DNA from: an uncultured Verrucomicrobia subdivision 3 bacterium
GTDB taxonomy: Bacteria; Verrucomicrobiota; Verrucomicrobiia; Limisphaerales; UBA11358
DNA: 42,554 nt
Direction: 5' to 3'
Assembly: GCA_903878805.1 (NCBI GenBank)
Contig: CAIRJF010000001.1
Location: forward strand, 1-42,554
Position numbers and translations under genes: made by a program. The notes below the pieces were generated by a model, which had not been told where the DNA came from, ran no database searches, and saw only the letters and a program-made list of their open reading frames with translations. Shown piece after piece: positions 16,974 through 24,332 of the stretch (position 1 is the stretch's first letter; each line of letters begins with the position of its first letter).

Positions 16974-17192
16974 TCACATCTCGTCGGGGGAAAAGAAGCA
17001 ATCGTGCATCTTGGCTTCCTCGAACATTTCCACCAGCAACGAGCTGACGTGCGTGGTGCGGAACTCGACTTCGGCCATCACCGCAGCGGAACTTTCCAGT
17101 GCGACCAATCCGCCACTTTCCGCGACCAGCAAGTGTGCGTGAGCGTTCGCGCCCGTGGTTGTGCCGTTCATATTTTGGAGGAACGGATTCAT
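16974..17192 (-). CDS. Small unknown protein, 72 residues
   Basis: Begins MNPFLQNMNGTTTG and ends EMFEEAKMHDCFFSPDEM. No family recognised, and there is no signal peptide or membrane helix. A promoter-like pair (TTGCAA, 16 bp, CAACGT) ends six bases before ATG 17192, matching the leaderless pattern of neighbouring genes. This supports the gene and its start over a longer frame reaching 17327. It is divergent from the rhodanese gene, with which it shares a 126-base control region. Confidence 0.55.
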   Translation of the reverse strand: MNPFLQNMNGTTTGANAHAHLLVAESGGLVALESSAAVMAEVEFRTTHVSSLLVEMFEEAKMHDCFFSPDEM

Positions 17193-17198
17193 ACCTGA

Positions 17199-17226
17199 AC
17201 GTTGCTCCGTTTTGGCGAAGTTGCAA
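17199..17226 (-). promoter_or_regulatory. Promoter of the 72-residue protein gene
   Basis: Minus strand: -35 TTGCAA (17226-17221), 16-bp spacer, -10 CAACGT (17204-17199), six bases to ATG 17192. The -10 is weak. Confidence 0.4.
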
Positions 17227-17284
17227 GTGGTATTTTTGTGGAATGAAAATATTGTTGGCGCAGAGCGCGTGGCGGGAAATTGAT

Positions 17285-17312
17285 TTGACCGGCGCGCGGG
17301 AAAATTTATCGT
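17285..17312 (+). promoter_or_regulatory. Promoter of the rhodanese gene (leaderless type)
   Basis: -35 TTGACC at 17285-17290, 16-bp spacer, -10 TATCGT at 17307-17312, six bases to ATG 17319, no ribosome site. Confidence 0.6.
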
Positions 17313-17318
17313 GCGGGC

Positions 17319-17687
17319 ATGGATCATTCACCCGGTTTTCTGAAAATTGTGGCCGACGCCCAGACGCGCGTCCGCGAAATCTCCGTTGACCAGACGCGCG
17401 CCTGGCTGGCGCAAAATCCCAAGGTCGTGCTGCTGGATGTCCGCGAAGATTCCGAGTGGCACGCCGGACACGCGGCGGAAGCCGTGCATTTGGGCAAAGG
17501 CGTTCTGGAGCGCGACCTGGAAAAAATGTTTCCCGATGTGAATACGGAAATCATCATGTATTGCGGCGGTGGTTTTCGTTCGGCACTGACGTGCGACGTG
17601 GCGCAGAAGATGGGTTATCGCAATGTGCATTCACTCATCGGCGGCTACAAAGGCCTGGTGGCCGCTGGTTGGCCGATGGTGAAATAG
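17319..17687 (+). CDS. Single-domain rhodanese-like sulfurtransferase
   Basis: Encodes 122 residues, one rhodanese domain. VVLLDVREDSEWHAGH (36-51) is the CH2A-type region. The active-site loop is YCGGGFRSAL, with the catalytic cysteine at 82. The C-terminal GYRNVHSLIGGYKGLVAAGWP is standard for single-domain GlpE/PspE-like enzymes that carry persulfide sulfur. No signal peptide, so it is cytoplasmic. The physiological sulfur donor and acceptor are unknown. It stands alone, with the ribosomal protein unit starting downstream from its own promoter. Confidence 0.9.
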   Translation: MDHSPGFLKIVADAQTRVREISVDQTRAWLAQNPKVVLLDVREDSEWHAGHAAEAVHLGKGVLERDLEKMFPDVNTEIIMYCGGGFRSALTCDVAQKMGYRNVHSLIGGYKGLVAAGWPMVK

Positions 17688-17728
17688 CCAAGCGAATTCC
17701 AGACAACCGATTCAAATTTAATTTACGC

Positions 17729-17757
17729 TTGCTACCATTCCGCGACCTGCGTATATT
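17729..17757 (+). promoter_or_regulatory. Promoter of rpmI-rplT
   Basis: -35 TTGCTA at 17729-17734, 17-bp spacer, -10 TATATT at 17752-17757. Unlike most promoters in the window it leaves a leader of about 20 bases before ATG 17785. Confidence 0.6.
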
Positions 17758-17784
17758 TTGCGCCCTTTTTTACAACTAAAGATT

Positions 17785-18000
17785 ATGCGTCGTCCCAAAG
17801 GTATTAAGACCAAGAAATCCGCTTCCAAGCGGTTTAAGATCACCGCCACCGGCAAGGTTCTGCGCGCCCGCGCGGGTCGCCGTCACTTGGCACAAACCAA
17901 AAACGCCAAGCGCTTGCGCCGTTTGGGCAAGGCGGCCGTCGTGGACAAGACAGACGTTTATCGCATTACCCAATGCATGCCTTTCAGCCACCGTGGCTAA
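17785..18000 (+). CDS. rpmI: 50S ribosomal protein L35
   Basis: Encodes 71 very basic residues (MRRPKGIKTKKSASKRFKIT at the start, TKNAKRLRRLGKAAVV in the middle), the usual L35 length and pattern. It is followed by rplT after 37 bases. In most bacteria infC (IF3) precedes rpmI; here the preceding gene is a rhodanese, so infC has moved elsewhere. Without infC, the usual L20 feedback site spanning infC-rpmI may be arranged differently. Confidence 0.97.
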   Translation: MRRPKGIKTKKSASKRFKITATGKVLRARAGRRHLAQTKNAKRLRRLGKAAVVDKTDVYRITQCMPFSHRG

Positions 18001-18037
18001 TTTTATTTAACCGACTAAAATTTAACACCGAACTACA

Positions 18038-18421
18038 ATGCGCGTTACCAACTCACCCGCTTCCCGCAAACGCCGTGGAAGAATGCTAACAGCCGCCAAG
18101 GGCTTCCGCCTTAAGCGCTCCAAACTTTACCGCTACGCGTCTGACGCCGTGGATCACGGCCGCCAATACGCCTACCGCGATCGCCGCACGAAGAAACGCG
18201 TCTATCGTTACCTCTGGCAGGCGCGTATCAACGCCGCCGCGCGCACCGCTGGCATCACTTACAGCCGTCTCATCGAAGGCTTGATTGCCGCCAAGTGCGA
18301 ACTCGACCGCAAGATCATTTCTGATCTCGCTGCGACCGACAACGCCGCGTTCCTCGAAATCGTCAACATCGCGAAGAACGCGTTGAAGAACAAGCCCGGC
18401 GCCGTTTTGGCCAAAGCTTGA
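18038..18421 (+). CDS. rplT: 50S ribosomal protein L20
   Basis: Encodes 127 residues. MRVTNSPASRKRRGRML, AAKGFRLKRSKLYRYA and LWQARINAAARTAGITYSRLI are diagnostic of L20, an early assembly protein of the large subunit that in other bacteria also represses its own operon. It is co-transcribed with rpmI and ends 24 bases before a strong terminator, so pheS downstream is expressed by readthrough or its own signal. Confidence 0.97.
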   Translation: MRVTNSPASRKRRGRMLTAAKGFRLKRSKLYRYASDAVDHGRQYAYRDRRTKKRVYRYLWQARINAAARTAGITYSRLIEGLIAAKCELDRKIISDLAATDNAAFLEIVNIAKNALKNKPGAVLAKA

Positions 18422-18445
18422 TTCCTTCGAATAAATAATTCTACG

Positions 18446-18474
18446 CGGGCGACCAGCAATGGTCGCCCGTTTTT
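18446..18474 (+). terminator. Intrinsic terminator after rplT, before pheS
   Basis: A perfect 10-bp stem (CGGGCGACCA at 18446-18455 with TGGTCGCCCG at 18460-18469), a GCAA tetraloop and five Ts. It sits 43 bases before pheS, where an attenuator controlling PheS synthesis would be. Confidence 0.85.
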
Positions 18475-18517
18475 CTTTTCTTCCCGTCGCCATCCGCTAT
18501 TCTCCCACCACAATTTT

Positions 18518-19522
18518 ATGGGATTCCTGAACGACATTGAGCCACTTAAGCAGACGGCATTGACCGAGTTGAAAAACGCCGCCGACCTCGCCGCGCTGGA
18601 GCAGACCAAAGGCGCGTGGATCGGGCCGAACGGCAAGTTCACCGCGCTGATGAAGCAGATGGGCACACTCTCCAAAGAAGAGAAACCCGCCGCTGGAAAG
18701 CTCATCAACGCCGCCAAGGTGGAACTCGAAGCCGCGCTTGCCGCCCGCCGCGAGGAGTTGGAACTCAAGGCCGCGCTGCCGAAAGAGCCGACGGATTTCA
18801 CGCTGCCCGGACGTCGCCGAGCGCTCGGCAAATTGCATCCGCTCACGCAAGTCACCGACGATATTGTCCGCGCCTTCCGCAAGATTGGATTCGCTGTCGC
18901 TGACGGGCCGGAGATCGAGGATGAATATCATTGCTTCGACGCGCTCAACACGCCCGCCGACCATCCCGCGCGCGACAGCCAAGATACGTTTTATCTCAAC
19001 ACCACCGACAAGCGTTTGCTCCGCACGCACACTTCGTCCGTCCAAATCCGCGTGATGGAAAAGCAGCCGCCGCCCGTGCGCATCATCGTGCCGGGCCGCG
19101 TGTATCGCCGCGACAACGCCGACGCCACGCACAATCCCACGTTCCACCAGATCGAGGGGCTTTACGTGGACAAGAACGTCACCGTCGGCGATTTGAAAGG
19201 CACCGTTGAATTTGTTTTCAAAGAACTCATGGGCAGCGACGTGAAGATCCGTTTCCGGCCGCATTATTTCAGCTACACCGAGCCGAGCTACGAAATTGAT
19301 TTCACCAACGCACTCGTCAAGAAGATGGGCAAGGACTGGCTCGAGATCGCCGGCTGCGGCATGGTGCATCCGCAGGTGTTCGAGACCGTCGGCTACGATC
19401 CCGAAGTGTGGACCGGCTGGGCGTTCGGCTTCGGCATCGAACGCATCGCCATGCTCCGCTACGGCATCAACGACATCCGCCTCTTCTACGAAAACGACGT
19501 GCGGTTCTTGAAACAGTTTTAA
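18518..19522 (+). CDS. pheS: Phenylalanine--tRNA ligase alpha subunit
   Basis: Encodes 334 residues, the usual length. An N-terminal coiled coil (about 1-85) precedes a class II synthetase catalytic core: motif 2 region VPGRVYRRDNADATHNPTFHQIEGL, and motif 3 WAFGFGIERIAMLRYGINDIR near the C-terminus, with GCGMVHPQVF between. It charges tRNA-Phe with PheT, whose gene is about 8 kb upstream on the other strand. No clear Shine-Dalgarno is seen. TATTCT at 18498-18503 is a possible -10 but lacks a good -35, so expression may depend on readthrough of the rplT terminator. Confidence 0.97.
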   Translation: MGFLNDIEPLKQTALTELKNAADLAALEQTKGAWIGPNGKFTALMKQMGTLSKEEKPAAGKLINAAKVELEAALAARREELELKAALPKEPTDFTLPGRRRALGKLHPLTQVTDDIVRAFRKIGFAVADGPEIEDEYHCFDALNTPADHPARDSQDTFYLNTTDKRLLRTHTSSVQIRVMEKQPPPVRIIVPGRVYRRDNADATHNPTFHQIEGLYVDKNVTVGDLKGTVEFVFKELMGSDVKIRFRPHYFSYTEPSYEIDFTNALVKKMGKDWLEIAGCGMVHPQVFETVGYDPEVWTGWAFGFGIERIAMLRYGINDIRLFYENDVRFLKQF

Positions 19523-19535
19523 CTACGAGGTTAAT

Positions 19536-20174
19536 ATGATTTTCCAAGAAACTTTGTGCATTGTGCAAAAAGCTTTTGTGAAAGGTAAACAAAAGCTTGA
19601 AATCCGGACGGACGGAGATTTGGAAATCACTTTTAAAAGTATTTTTATTCAGAGGCAATTTCGTGTTCCGCTGGCGCAAATCATTCCAAAATCTGAACGT
19701 CATAAAATAAAAGACCCTGGTGCAATGGTCGGCCTGTGCATTTTTGGCCTTCTGACTTTTGCTACCTTGTATGGAATGTTTACATGTTTTTCTTCCCCAT
19801 CTGACAGAGATGTGGCTGGTATTCTATTTATTCCTTTCTTGTTCTTTTTGGTTTTTGCCTTGGTTTGTTTCTTTCGATTACGAACTCAATCAGTGAATGC
19901 AACAGTTTTTTATACTCGTGGCGGTAATGAAATTGATGTGTGGTTTGAAAAGCCCGACACAGAATCATTCAATTCATTTTGCGAAACATTAAGCAAGAAG
20001 GCTCAAGAAGCATGGGACAACCGACAAGTTGATCCCGCCCCTCAAAGTTTAGCAGGAGAACTTACCGCGTTAAAAAAACTGAAAGACTCACGCGTTCTGA
20101 ACGACGCAGAATTTGAAAGAGCCAAAGCCAAACTTTTAGAACACGCAGAGCAAAAAAGAATTGGCTTTGCTTGA
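19536..20174 (+). CDS. Membrane protein with C-terminal SHOCT domain, AT-rich
   Basis: Encodes 212 residues. GAGG five bases before ATG 19536 is a clear ribosome site. The N-terminal 60 residues look like a PH-like or beta-rich domain. Two membrane helices follow (about 68-86 and 95-116), then a soluble region. The C-terminus LTALKKLKDSRVLNDAEFERAKAKLL is a SHOCT motif, a short helical module thought to mediate oligomerisation. Function unknown. Base composition is visibly more AT-rich than both neighbours, and codon choice differs (many AAA and TTT), suggesting acquisition by transfer. Confidence 0.75.
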   Translation: MIFQETLCIVQKAFVKGKQKLEIRTDGDLEITFKSIFIQRQFRVPLAQIIPKSERHKIKDPGAMVGLCIFGLLTFATLYGMFTCFSSPSDRDVAGILFIPFLFFLVFALVCFFRLRTQSVNATVFYTRGGNEIDVWFEKPDTESFNSFCETLSKKAQEAWDNRQVDPAPQSLAGELTALKKLKDSRVLNDAEFERAKAKLLEHAEQKRIGFA

Positions 20175-20218
20175 ATATATTTTTGATTCATGAAAGCCAC
20201 CCCTTGCTGGCTCAAGCC

Positions 20219-20232
20219 ATCCGTTGATTTCA
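20219..20232 (+). repeat. 14-bp direct repeat, left copy
   Basis: ATCCGTTGATTTCA, identical to 20914-20927; the two copies bracket the PAP2 gene. Confidence 0.6.
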
Positions 20233-20242
20233 GTTTTACCAT

Positions 20243-20914
20243 GTGAAGCTGTTCTTCTCCACTTTACCGAAAAACATCCTCGGCTGTTTTCAAGGGCGGA
20301 TGATTCTCTGGCATCTTTTCTTCATCGCGCTCACGTTCATTTTAGTTCAGTCCGGTTTCGACTGGTTTTATTTCTGTTCCACGCGCAGTCCGCAGTTGTG
20401 GGCGTGGATGATTCCGTCCGCGCCCATCGGCGCGCTCGTGCCGCTCGTGTTGCCGCTCACGTTCATCCTCACCGGCTTTATCACCAATCGCGCGCGGCTG
20501 GCGCAAACGGGCTGGGCCATCGGGCAGGCGGCGCTCATGGGGTCGCTGCTGTCTTCCACCTACAAAGCGTTCACGGGGCGGGTGCATCCGGAGCATTTCA
20601 TCGGCGCGGATATCAGTCATGATTTCCGGTTCGGCTGGCTGCGCGGCGGGGTATTCTGGGGCTGGCCGTCGTCGCACACGACCATCGCCTTTGCGATGGC
20701 GGTGACGGTGTTCACGCTCTTCCCGCAACGGCGTTGGCTCGGCGGTCTGGCGCTGGCTTACGCCGCTTACATCGGTTTGGGGGTCTCGATGACGATTCAC
20801 TGGTTCTCGGATTTTTTGGCCGGAGCGATTCTCGGAACGGTCATTGGCTTAGTGGTAGGGAAGAGTTTTTCTCAGCCAACAAAAATAAACGCGCCAAGAA
20901 CCAACTTAAATTAA
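20243..20914 (+). CDS. PAP2-family membrane phosphatase
   Basis: Encodes 223 residues from GTG 20243 with six membrane helices. The three PAP2 phosphatase motifs are present in altered form. Motif 1 is KAFTGRVHP, histidine replacing the usual arginine. Motif 2 is WPSSHT (usual PSGH), keeping the catalytic histidine. Motif 3 is IHWFSDFLAG, keeping histidine and aspartate, with no arginine at the usual place six residues before. Such enzymes dephosphorylate undecaprenyl pyrophosphate, phosphatidic acid or lipid A. The substrate cannot be told. The start has no good ribosome site; ATG 20300 is an alternative that would shorten the N-terminus. Confidence 0.82.
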   Translation: MKLFFSTLPKNILGCFQGRMILWHLFFIALTFILVQSGFDWFYFCSTRSPQLWAWMIPSAPIGALVPLVLPLTFILTGFITNRARLAQTGWAIGQAALMGSLLSSTYKAFTGRVHPEHFIGADISHDFRFGWLRGGVFWGWPSSHTTIAFAMAVTVFTLFPQRRWLGGLALAYAAYIGLGVSMTIHWFSDFLAGAILGTVIGLVVGKSFSQPTKINAPRTNLN

Positions 20915-20927
20915 TCCGTTGATTTCA
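20914..20927 (+). repeat. 14-bp direct repeat, right copy
   Basis: ATCCGTTGATTTCA, exact copy of 20219-20232. It begins at the last base of the PAP2 stop codon and contains the TTGATT proposed as -35 for the carbonic anhydrase gene. Confidence 0.6.
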
Positions 20928-20946
20928 TCGCGTCGCCCGATAAATT
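20919..20946 (+). promoter_or_regulatory. Possible promoter of the carbonic anhydrase gene
   Basis: -35 TTGATT at 20919-20924, 16-bp spacer, -10 TAAATT at 20941-20946, 22 bases to ATG 20969. Confidence 0.45.
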
Positions 20947-20968
20947 GACTGGGCGGTTCATCAAATAT

Positions 20969-21730
20969 ATGAAAACTAAATTCAATTCTTCAGAAGTATT
21001 CGCCGTTCTCCTCGCTGCCGTGCTGGCGGTCACGGGTTGCAAAACTTCCCATCACGGTTGCTGCTCGATGGCGAGTTATGGCATGGGTGACGCGGCGGCG
21101 GTGGCAGCGGTGCAGACCAAGGATTCGCAGGCGGCGATGACACCGGCGCAGGCGTTGGCGGAATTGAAGGATGGCAACGCGCGCTTCGTCGCGGGCAAGC
21201 CGCTGCATCGCGATTTTCCGGCGCAAGTTGTGGCGACGGCGGGCGGGCAGTATCCGTTCGCGGTAGTGTTGAGCTGCCTCGATTCGCGCCAGCCGATTGA
21301 AATCGTTTTGGACCAAGGCGTCGGCGATATTTTCAGCGCGCGCGTCGCGGGAAATATTTTGGATGACGACATTCTCGGCAGCATGGAATTCGCCTGCAAA
21401 GTTTCTTGCGCGAAGTTGATTGCAGTCATCGGTCATTCCAATTGCGGCGCGATCAAAGGTGCGATTGATGACGTCGAGCTGGGTAATCTCACCGGCTTGC
21501 TGACGAAGATCAAACCGGCGATTGATGCCGTGCCGGCGGACGGTCAGCCGCGCACGACGAAGAATTATGCTTTTGTGGATGCAGTGTCGGCAGCCAACGT
21601 CAAACTCGTGCAGCAACAAATCCGCGAGCGCAGCCCGATTCTCCGCGAGATGCTGGACAAGGGCGAAATCGCGCTGGTCGGCGGGATGTATGACTTGAAG
21701 ACGGGGAAGGTGCAGTTCTACGACAAGTGA
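20969..21730 (+). CDS. Lipoprotein beta-carbonic anhydrase
   Basis: Encodes 253 residues. It starts at ATG 20969 with a lipoprotein signal peptide ending in the lipobox VTGC (cysteine near residue 24), followed by a histidine/cysteine-rich stretch (KTSHHGCCSM). The beta-class zinc site is intact: CLDSR (one cysteine and the Asp-Arg dyad), then GHSNCG (histidine and second cysteine). It interconverts CO2 and bicarbonate. Most beta enzymes are cytoplasmic, so a lipid-anchored periplasmic form is notable; it could supply bicarbonate or buffer the periplasm. Confidence 0.9.
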   Translation: MKTKFNSSEVFAVLLAAVLAVTGCKTSHHGCCSMASYGMGDAAAVAAVQTKDSQAAMTPAQALAELKDGNARFVAGKPLHRDFPAQVVATAGGQYPFAVVLSCLDSRQPIEIVLDQGVGDIFSARVAGNILDDDILGSMEFACKVSCAKLIAVIGHSNCGAIKGAIDDVELGNLTGLLTKIKPAIDAVPADGQPRTTKNYAFVDAVSAANVKLVQQQIRERSPILREMLDKGEIALVGGMYDLKTGKVQFYDK

Positions 21731-21760
21731 TTTCACGGACGGAGAACGGTTGAATTTGCT

Positions 21761-21788
21761 TTCACCGAATGGCGACGTTTGCTAGATA
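21761..21788 (+). promoter_or_regulatory. Possible promoter of the 21795 gene (leaderless type)
   Basis: TTCACC at 21761-21766, 16-bp spacer, TAGATA at 21783-21788 (or GATAAT at 21785-21790), four to six bases before GTG 21795. The preceding TGC gives an extended -10 look. Confidence 0.4.
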
Positions 21789-21794
21789 ATCGGC

Positions 21795-22697
21795 GTGCGA
21801 AAATTCCTTTTCCTTTTCAGCCTAGTGCTGGCCGTCGGCGGCGGGCTGCTCCGGGCGGAGACGTTGACTTTAACGGACGGTTCGACGCAGACGGGCGACA
21901 TCGTGAAGTTCGACGACAACGGCCTGATGCTGCGCGGCGCGGGCGATGCGTATGCCAATGTGCCGTGGGGCAAGCTCTCGCAGGATTCGCTGAAGCAGCT
22001 TTCCGCGAATCCTAAAATCAAGCCGCTGGTGGACGTATTCATCGCGCCGGACGAATCGCAGCATCCGGCTCGGCCGGAAATTCAGGTGAACGCGGTCACG
22101 CGGCTAGAGCGCCCGGCGAATCCGTCGTTATTCGGCGGGCTGGTCGGTTCGCCGGTCGGGTTGTTTATTTTGCTGGTGCTTTACGCAGCAAATCTTTACG
22201 CGGCGTATGAGATTTCAATTGTGCGCGCGCGTTCGGCGATTCAGGTGATGGGCGTTGCGGCGGTGCTGCCAATTGCCGGGCCGGTAATTTTTCTGGCGAT
22301 GCCGATGAAGGTGGAAGCGCCGCCGGAGGAAACGCATTTTGCCGCTCCCGGTGGCACGGCCGGTGCGGCGGCTCAAAGAACGCCGGAAGAAATCCAGGTG
22401 GTCGAGGCCTCTTGGCGAAAGGAAGAAAAAAAACCGGAGCCGCAAATTTACGCGCGGGGAAAATTCACCTTCAACAAACGCTTCGTGGAAACCAAGTTTG
22501 CCGGCTACATCGGCGAGTTGAAAGGCGACGCGCTGAAGTTTTCGATGGAGGTCAAGACGGCGCAGGCGCAGTTCGCCGTCGAGCGCATCATGCAGGTGGC
22601 GGCGACGGACGTGATTTTTGAAACCACCCAGCCCGCGCAGGTGACGGTGGCGCTGAACGACATTCTGGAAATCAAACTAACCCCCAAAACCGCTTGA
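21795..22697 (+). CDS. Unknown exported/membrane protein, 300 residues
   Basis: GTG start with a signal peptide (MRKFLFLFSLVLAVGGGLLRAE). An N-terminal small beta domain (LTLTDGSTQTGDIVKFDDNGLML) resembles SH3/Sm-like folds that sense or bind surface ligands. Two membrane helices follow in the middle (about 114-134 and 147-168). The C-terminal domain (about 215-300; GKFTFNKRFVETKFAGYIG) is beta-rich. No family name recognised. Its stop overlaps the start of the kinase gene, so translation is coupled and the two probably act together or need fixed ratios. Confidence 0.7.
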   Translation: MRKFLFLFSLVLAVGGGLLRAETLTLTDGSTQTGDIVKFDDNGLMLRGAGDAYANVPWGKLSQDSLKQLSANPKIKPLVDVFIAPDESQHPARPEIQVNAVTRLERPANPSLFGGLVGSPVGLFILLVLYAANLYAAYEISIVRARSAIQVMGVAAVLPIAGPVIFLAMPMKVEAPPEETHFAAPGGTAGAAAQRTPEEIQVVEASWRKEEKKPEPQIYARGKFTFNKRFVETKFAGYIGELKGDALKFSMEVKTAQAQFAVERIMQVAATDVIFETTQPAQVTVALNDILEIKLTPKTA

Positions 22698-23278
22698 AAA
22701 AATACCGCACCATCCTGATGTTCGGCGCGCCGGGTTCCGGCAAAGGCACACACGGAAAAATCCTCGGTGCCATTCCGGGCTTCTTCCATTGCAGTTGCGG
22801 CGATGTTTTCCGCAGCCTCAGTCCGGACGAACCGCTGGGCAAAGTGTTTGTGGATTATTCCAGCCGCGGCCAGCTTGTGCCGGACGAACTGACCATCGAG
22901 CTTTGGAAAAAACACACCGAGGCCCTCACCGCCGCCGGTCGGCTGGATCCGAAGCGCAACACGCTCGTCCTCGACGGCATTCCGCGCAATGTTCACCAGG
23001 CGCAGATGCTTGATAAATTTCTCAATGTCACCGCAGTTTTTTATATGTGCAGCGGGAACTTTGAGAACCTCGTCAAACGCCTCCAGCGGCGCGCGCTCAA
23101 GGACAACCGGCTCGACGACGCCAACATTGACGTGATTCGCGAGCGGCTCAAGACCTACGAGCGGGAGACCAAGCCGGTGCTGACCTATTACGGTAAAAGC
23201 ATCGTTCACCGCATCAACACCGACGGCACGCCGGTTGAAACCTTTGCCAAAGTGATGCGGCAGGTCGTCAAGCTCTGA
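22694..23278 (+). CDS. Adenylate-kinase-family nucleotide kinase
   Basis: Encodes 194 residues from a TTG start that overlaps the preceding stop (TTGA). The P-loop GAPGSGKGT is at residues 11-19, CSCGDVFR follows (NMP-binding region), then LDGIPRN. A short LID (RRALKDNRLDDANIDVIRER) lacks the zinc-finger insert of long adenylate kinases. It should phosphorylate AMP or another NMP. Whether it is the main Adk is uncertain: the coupling to a membrane protein and the unusual TTG start suggest a paralogue. Confidence 0.85.
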   Translation: MKKYRTILMFGAPGSGKGTHGKILGAIPGFFHCSCGDVFRSLSPDEPLGKVFVDYSSRGQLVPDELTIELWKKHTEALTAAGRLDPKRNTLVLDGIPRNVHQAQMLDKFLNVTAVFYMCSGNFENLVKRLQRRALKDNRLDDANIDVIRERLKTYERETKPVLTYYGKSIVHRINTDGTPVETFAKVMRQVVKL

Positions 23279-23322
23279 AGAATTTGCTTTTGCCCACGCC
23301 CGATTTTGTTTTCGCTTAACCC

Positions 23323-24300
23323 GTGAGCGCGTTGAAAATCATTTTCATGGGCACGGCGGAACTCTCCTGTGCCAGCCTGGAAAAACTCGCGACAAAATTT
23401 TCCGTGGTCGCCGTCGTCACGCAGCCGGACAAACCCAAAGGCCGCGAACTCAAGCTCACCCCGTCGCCGGTGAAAATTCTTGCGGAGAAATTAAATCTGC
23501 CCGTTTTGCAACCGCTCAAGGCGCGCGACGAGAAATTTATTTCAGAACTGTGCGAATTGAAACCAGACTTGATTGTCGTCGTGGCTTACGGACAAATTTT
23601 GCCGCAAACCATTTTGGATTTGCCAAAATTTGGCTGCCTCAATGTTCACACGTCGCTCTTGCCAAAATATCGCGGCGCGGCGCCGATTCAGTGGGCGATT
23701 GCCGATGGCGAAATTGAAACTGGCGTGACTATCATGAAAATGGATGCCGGCCTCGACACTGGCGCAATTTTGTCCACGCACCGCACACCAATTTTGCCGA
23801 CGGATGATTCGCAAATTTTGCATGACCGACTCGCGGCACTCGGCGCGGAATTGCTGGTGGAAACGATTTCCGATTTTGTTGCCGGAAAAATTTTGCCGCA
23901 GCCGCAGCCGGCGGCAGGTTCGACTTACGCCGCAAAAATAAACAAGGAAGACGGGCGGATTGACTGGCATTGGCCCGCGCCAAAAATCTGGAACCGGCTG
24001 CGCGCATTCACGCCGTGGCCGGGAGCCTTCACGTTTCTGGAATCAGCACCCAAACCACAGTTGCTGAAAATCTGGAAGGTTGAAGTCGTGGAAAAATCCG
24101 GAATTGCGGGAACAATTTTGTCGGCTGACAAAACCGGCATCGTCGTCGGTTGTGGTAAAGGCGCTTTGCGGATTTTGGAATTGCAGCGCGAAGGTAGCAG
24201 GCGTTTGAGCGCGGAGCAATTTCTCATCGGCCATCCGCTCACAGTCGGCCAAAAATTTGTCGGGGACATTTTAGCCGCATCACGCCAACCGGCGGCGTAG
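23323..24300 (+). CDS. fmt: Methionyl-tRNA formyltransferase
   Basis: Encodes 325 residues from GTG 23323. It opens with the formyltransferase fold (KIIFMGTAELSCASLEKL). The catalytic signature follows: NVHTSLLPKYRGAAPIQWAI with the asparagine and histidine, and GVTIMKMDAGLDTGAIL with the aspartate. The C-terminal tRNA-binding domain starts near residue 215. It formylates initiator Met-tRNA. No def (deformylase), its usual partner, is adjacent. It converges on phoU across 32 bases holding a small hairpin. Confidence 0.95.
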   Translation: MSALKIIFMGTAELSCASLEKLATKFSVVAVVTQPDKPKGRELKLTPSPVKILAEKLNLPVLQPLKARDEKFISELCELKPDLIVVVAYGQILPQTILDLPKFGCLNVHTSLLPKYRGAAPIQWAIADGEIETGVTIMKMDAGLDTGAILSTHRTPILPTDDSQILHDRLAALGAELLVETISDFVAGKILPQPQPAAGSTYAAKINKEDGRIDWHWPAPKIWNRLRAFTPWPGAFTFLESAPKPQLLKIWKVEVVEKSGIAGTILSADKTGIVVGCGKGALRILELQREGSRRLSAEQFLIGHPLTVGQKFVGDILAASRQPAA

Positions 24301-24302
24301 GT

Positions 24303-24321
24303 TTAAAAGACGCGGCGTCTT
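24303..24321 (-). terminator. Possible terminator of the pst-phoU unit
   Basis: On the minus strand AAGACG-CCG-CGTCTT (24321-24307) is followed by a couple more Ts (24306-24305), 11 bases after the phoU stop. The stem is short and the T-run weak. It could also serve fmt. Confidence 0.4.
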
Positions 24322-24332
24322 CCGCCGTCAGC

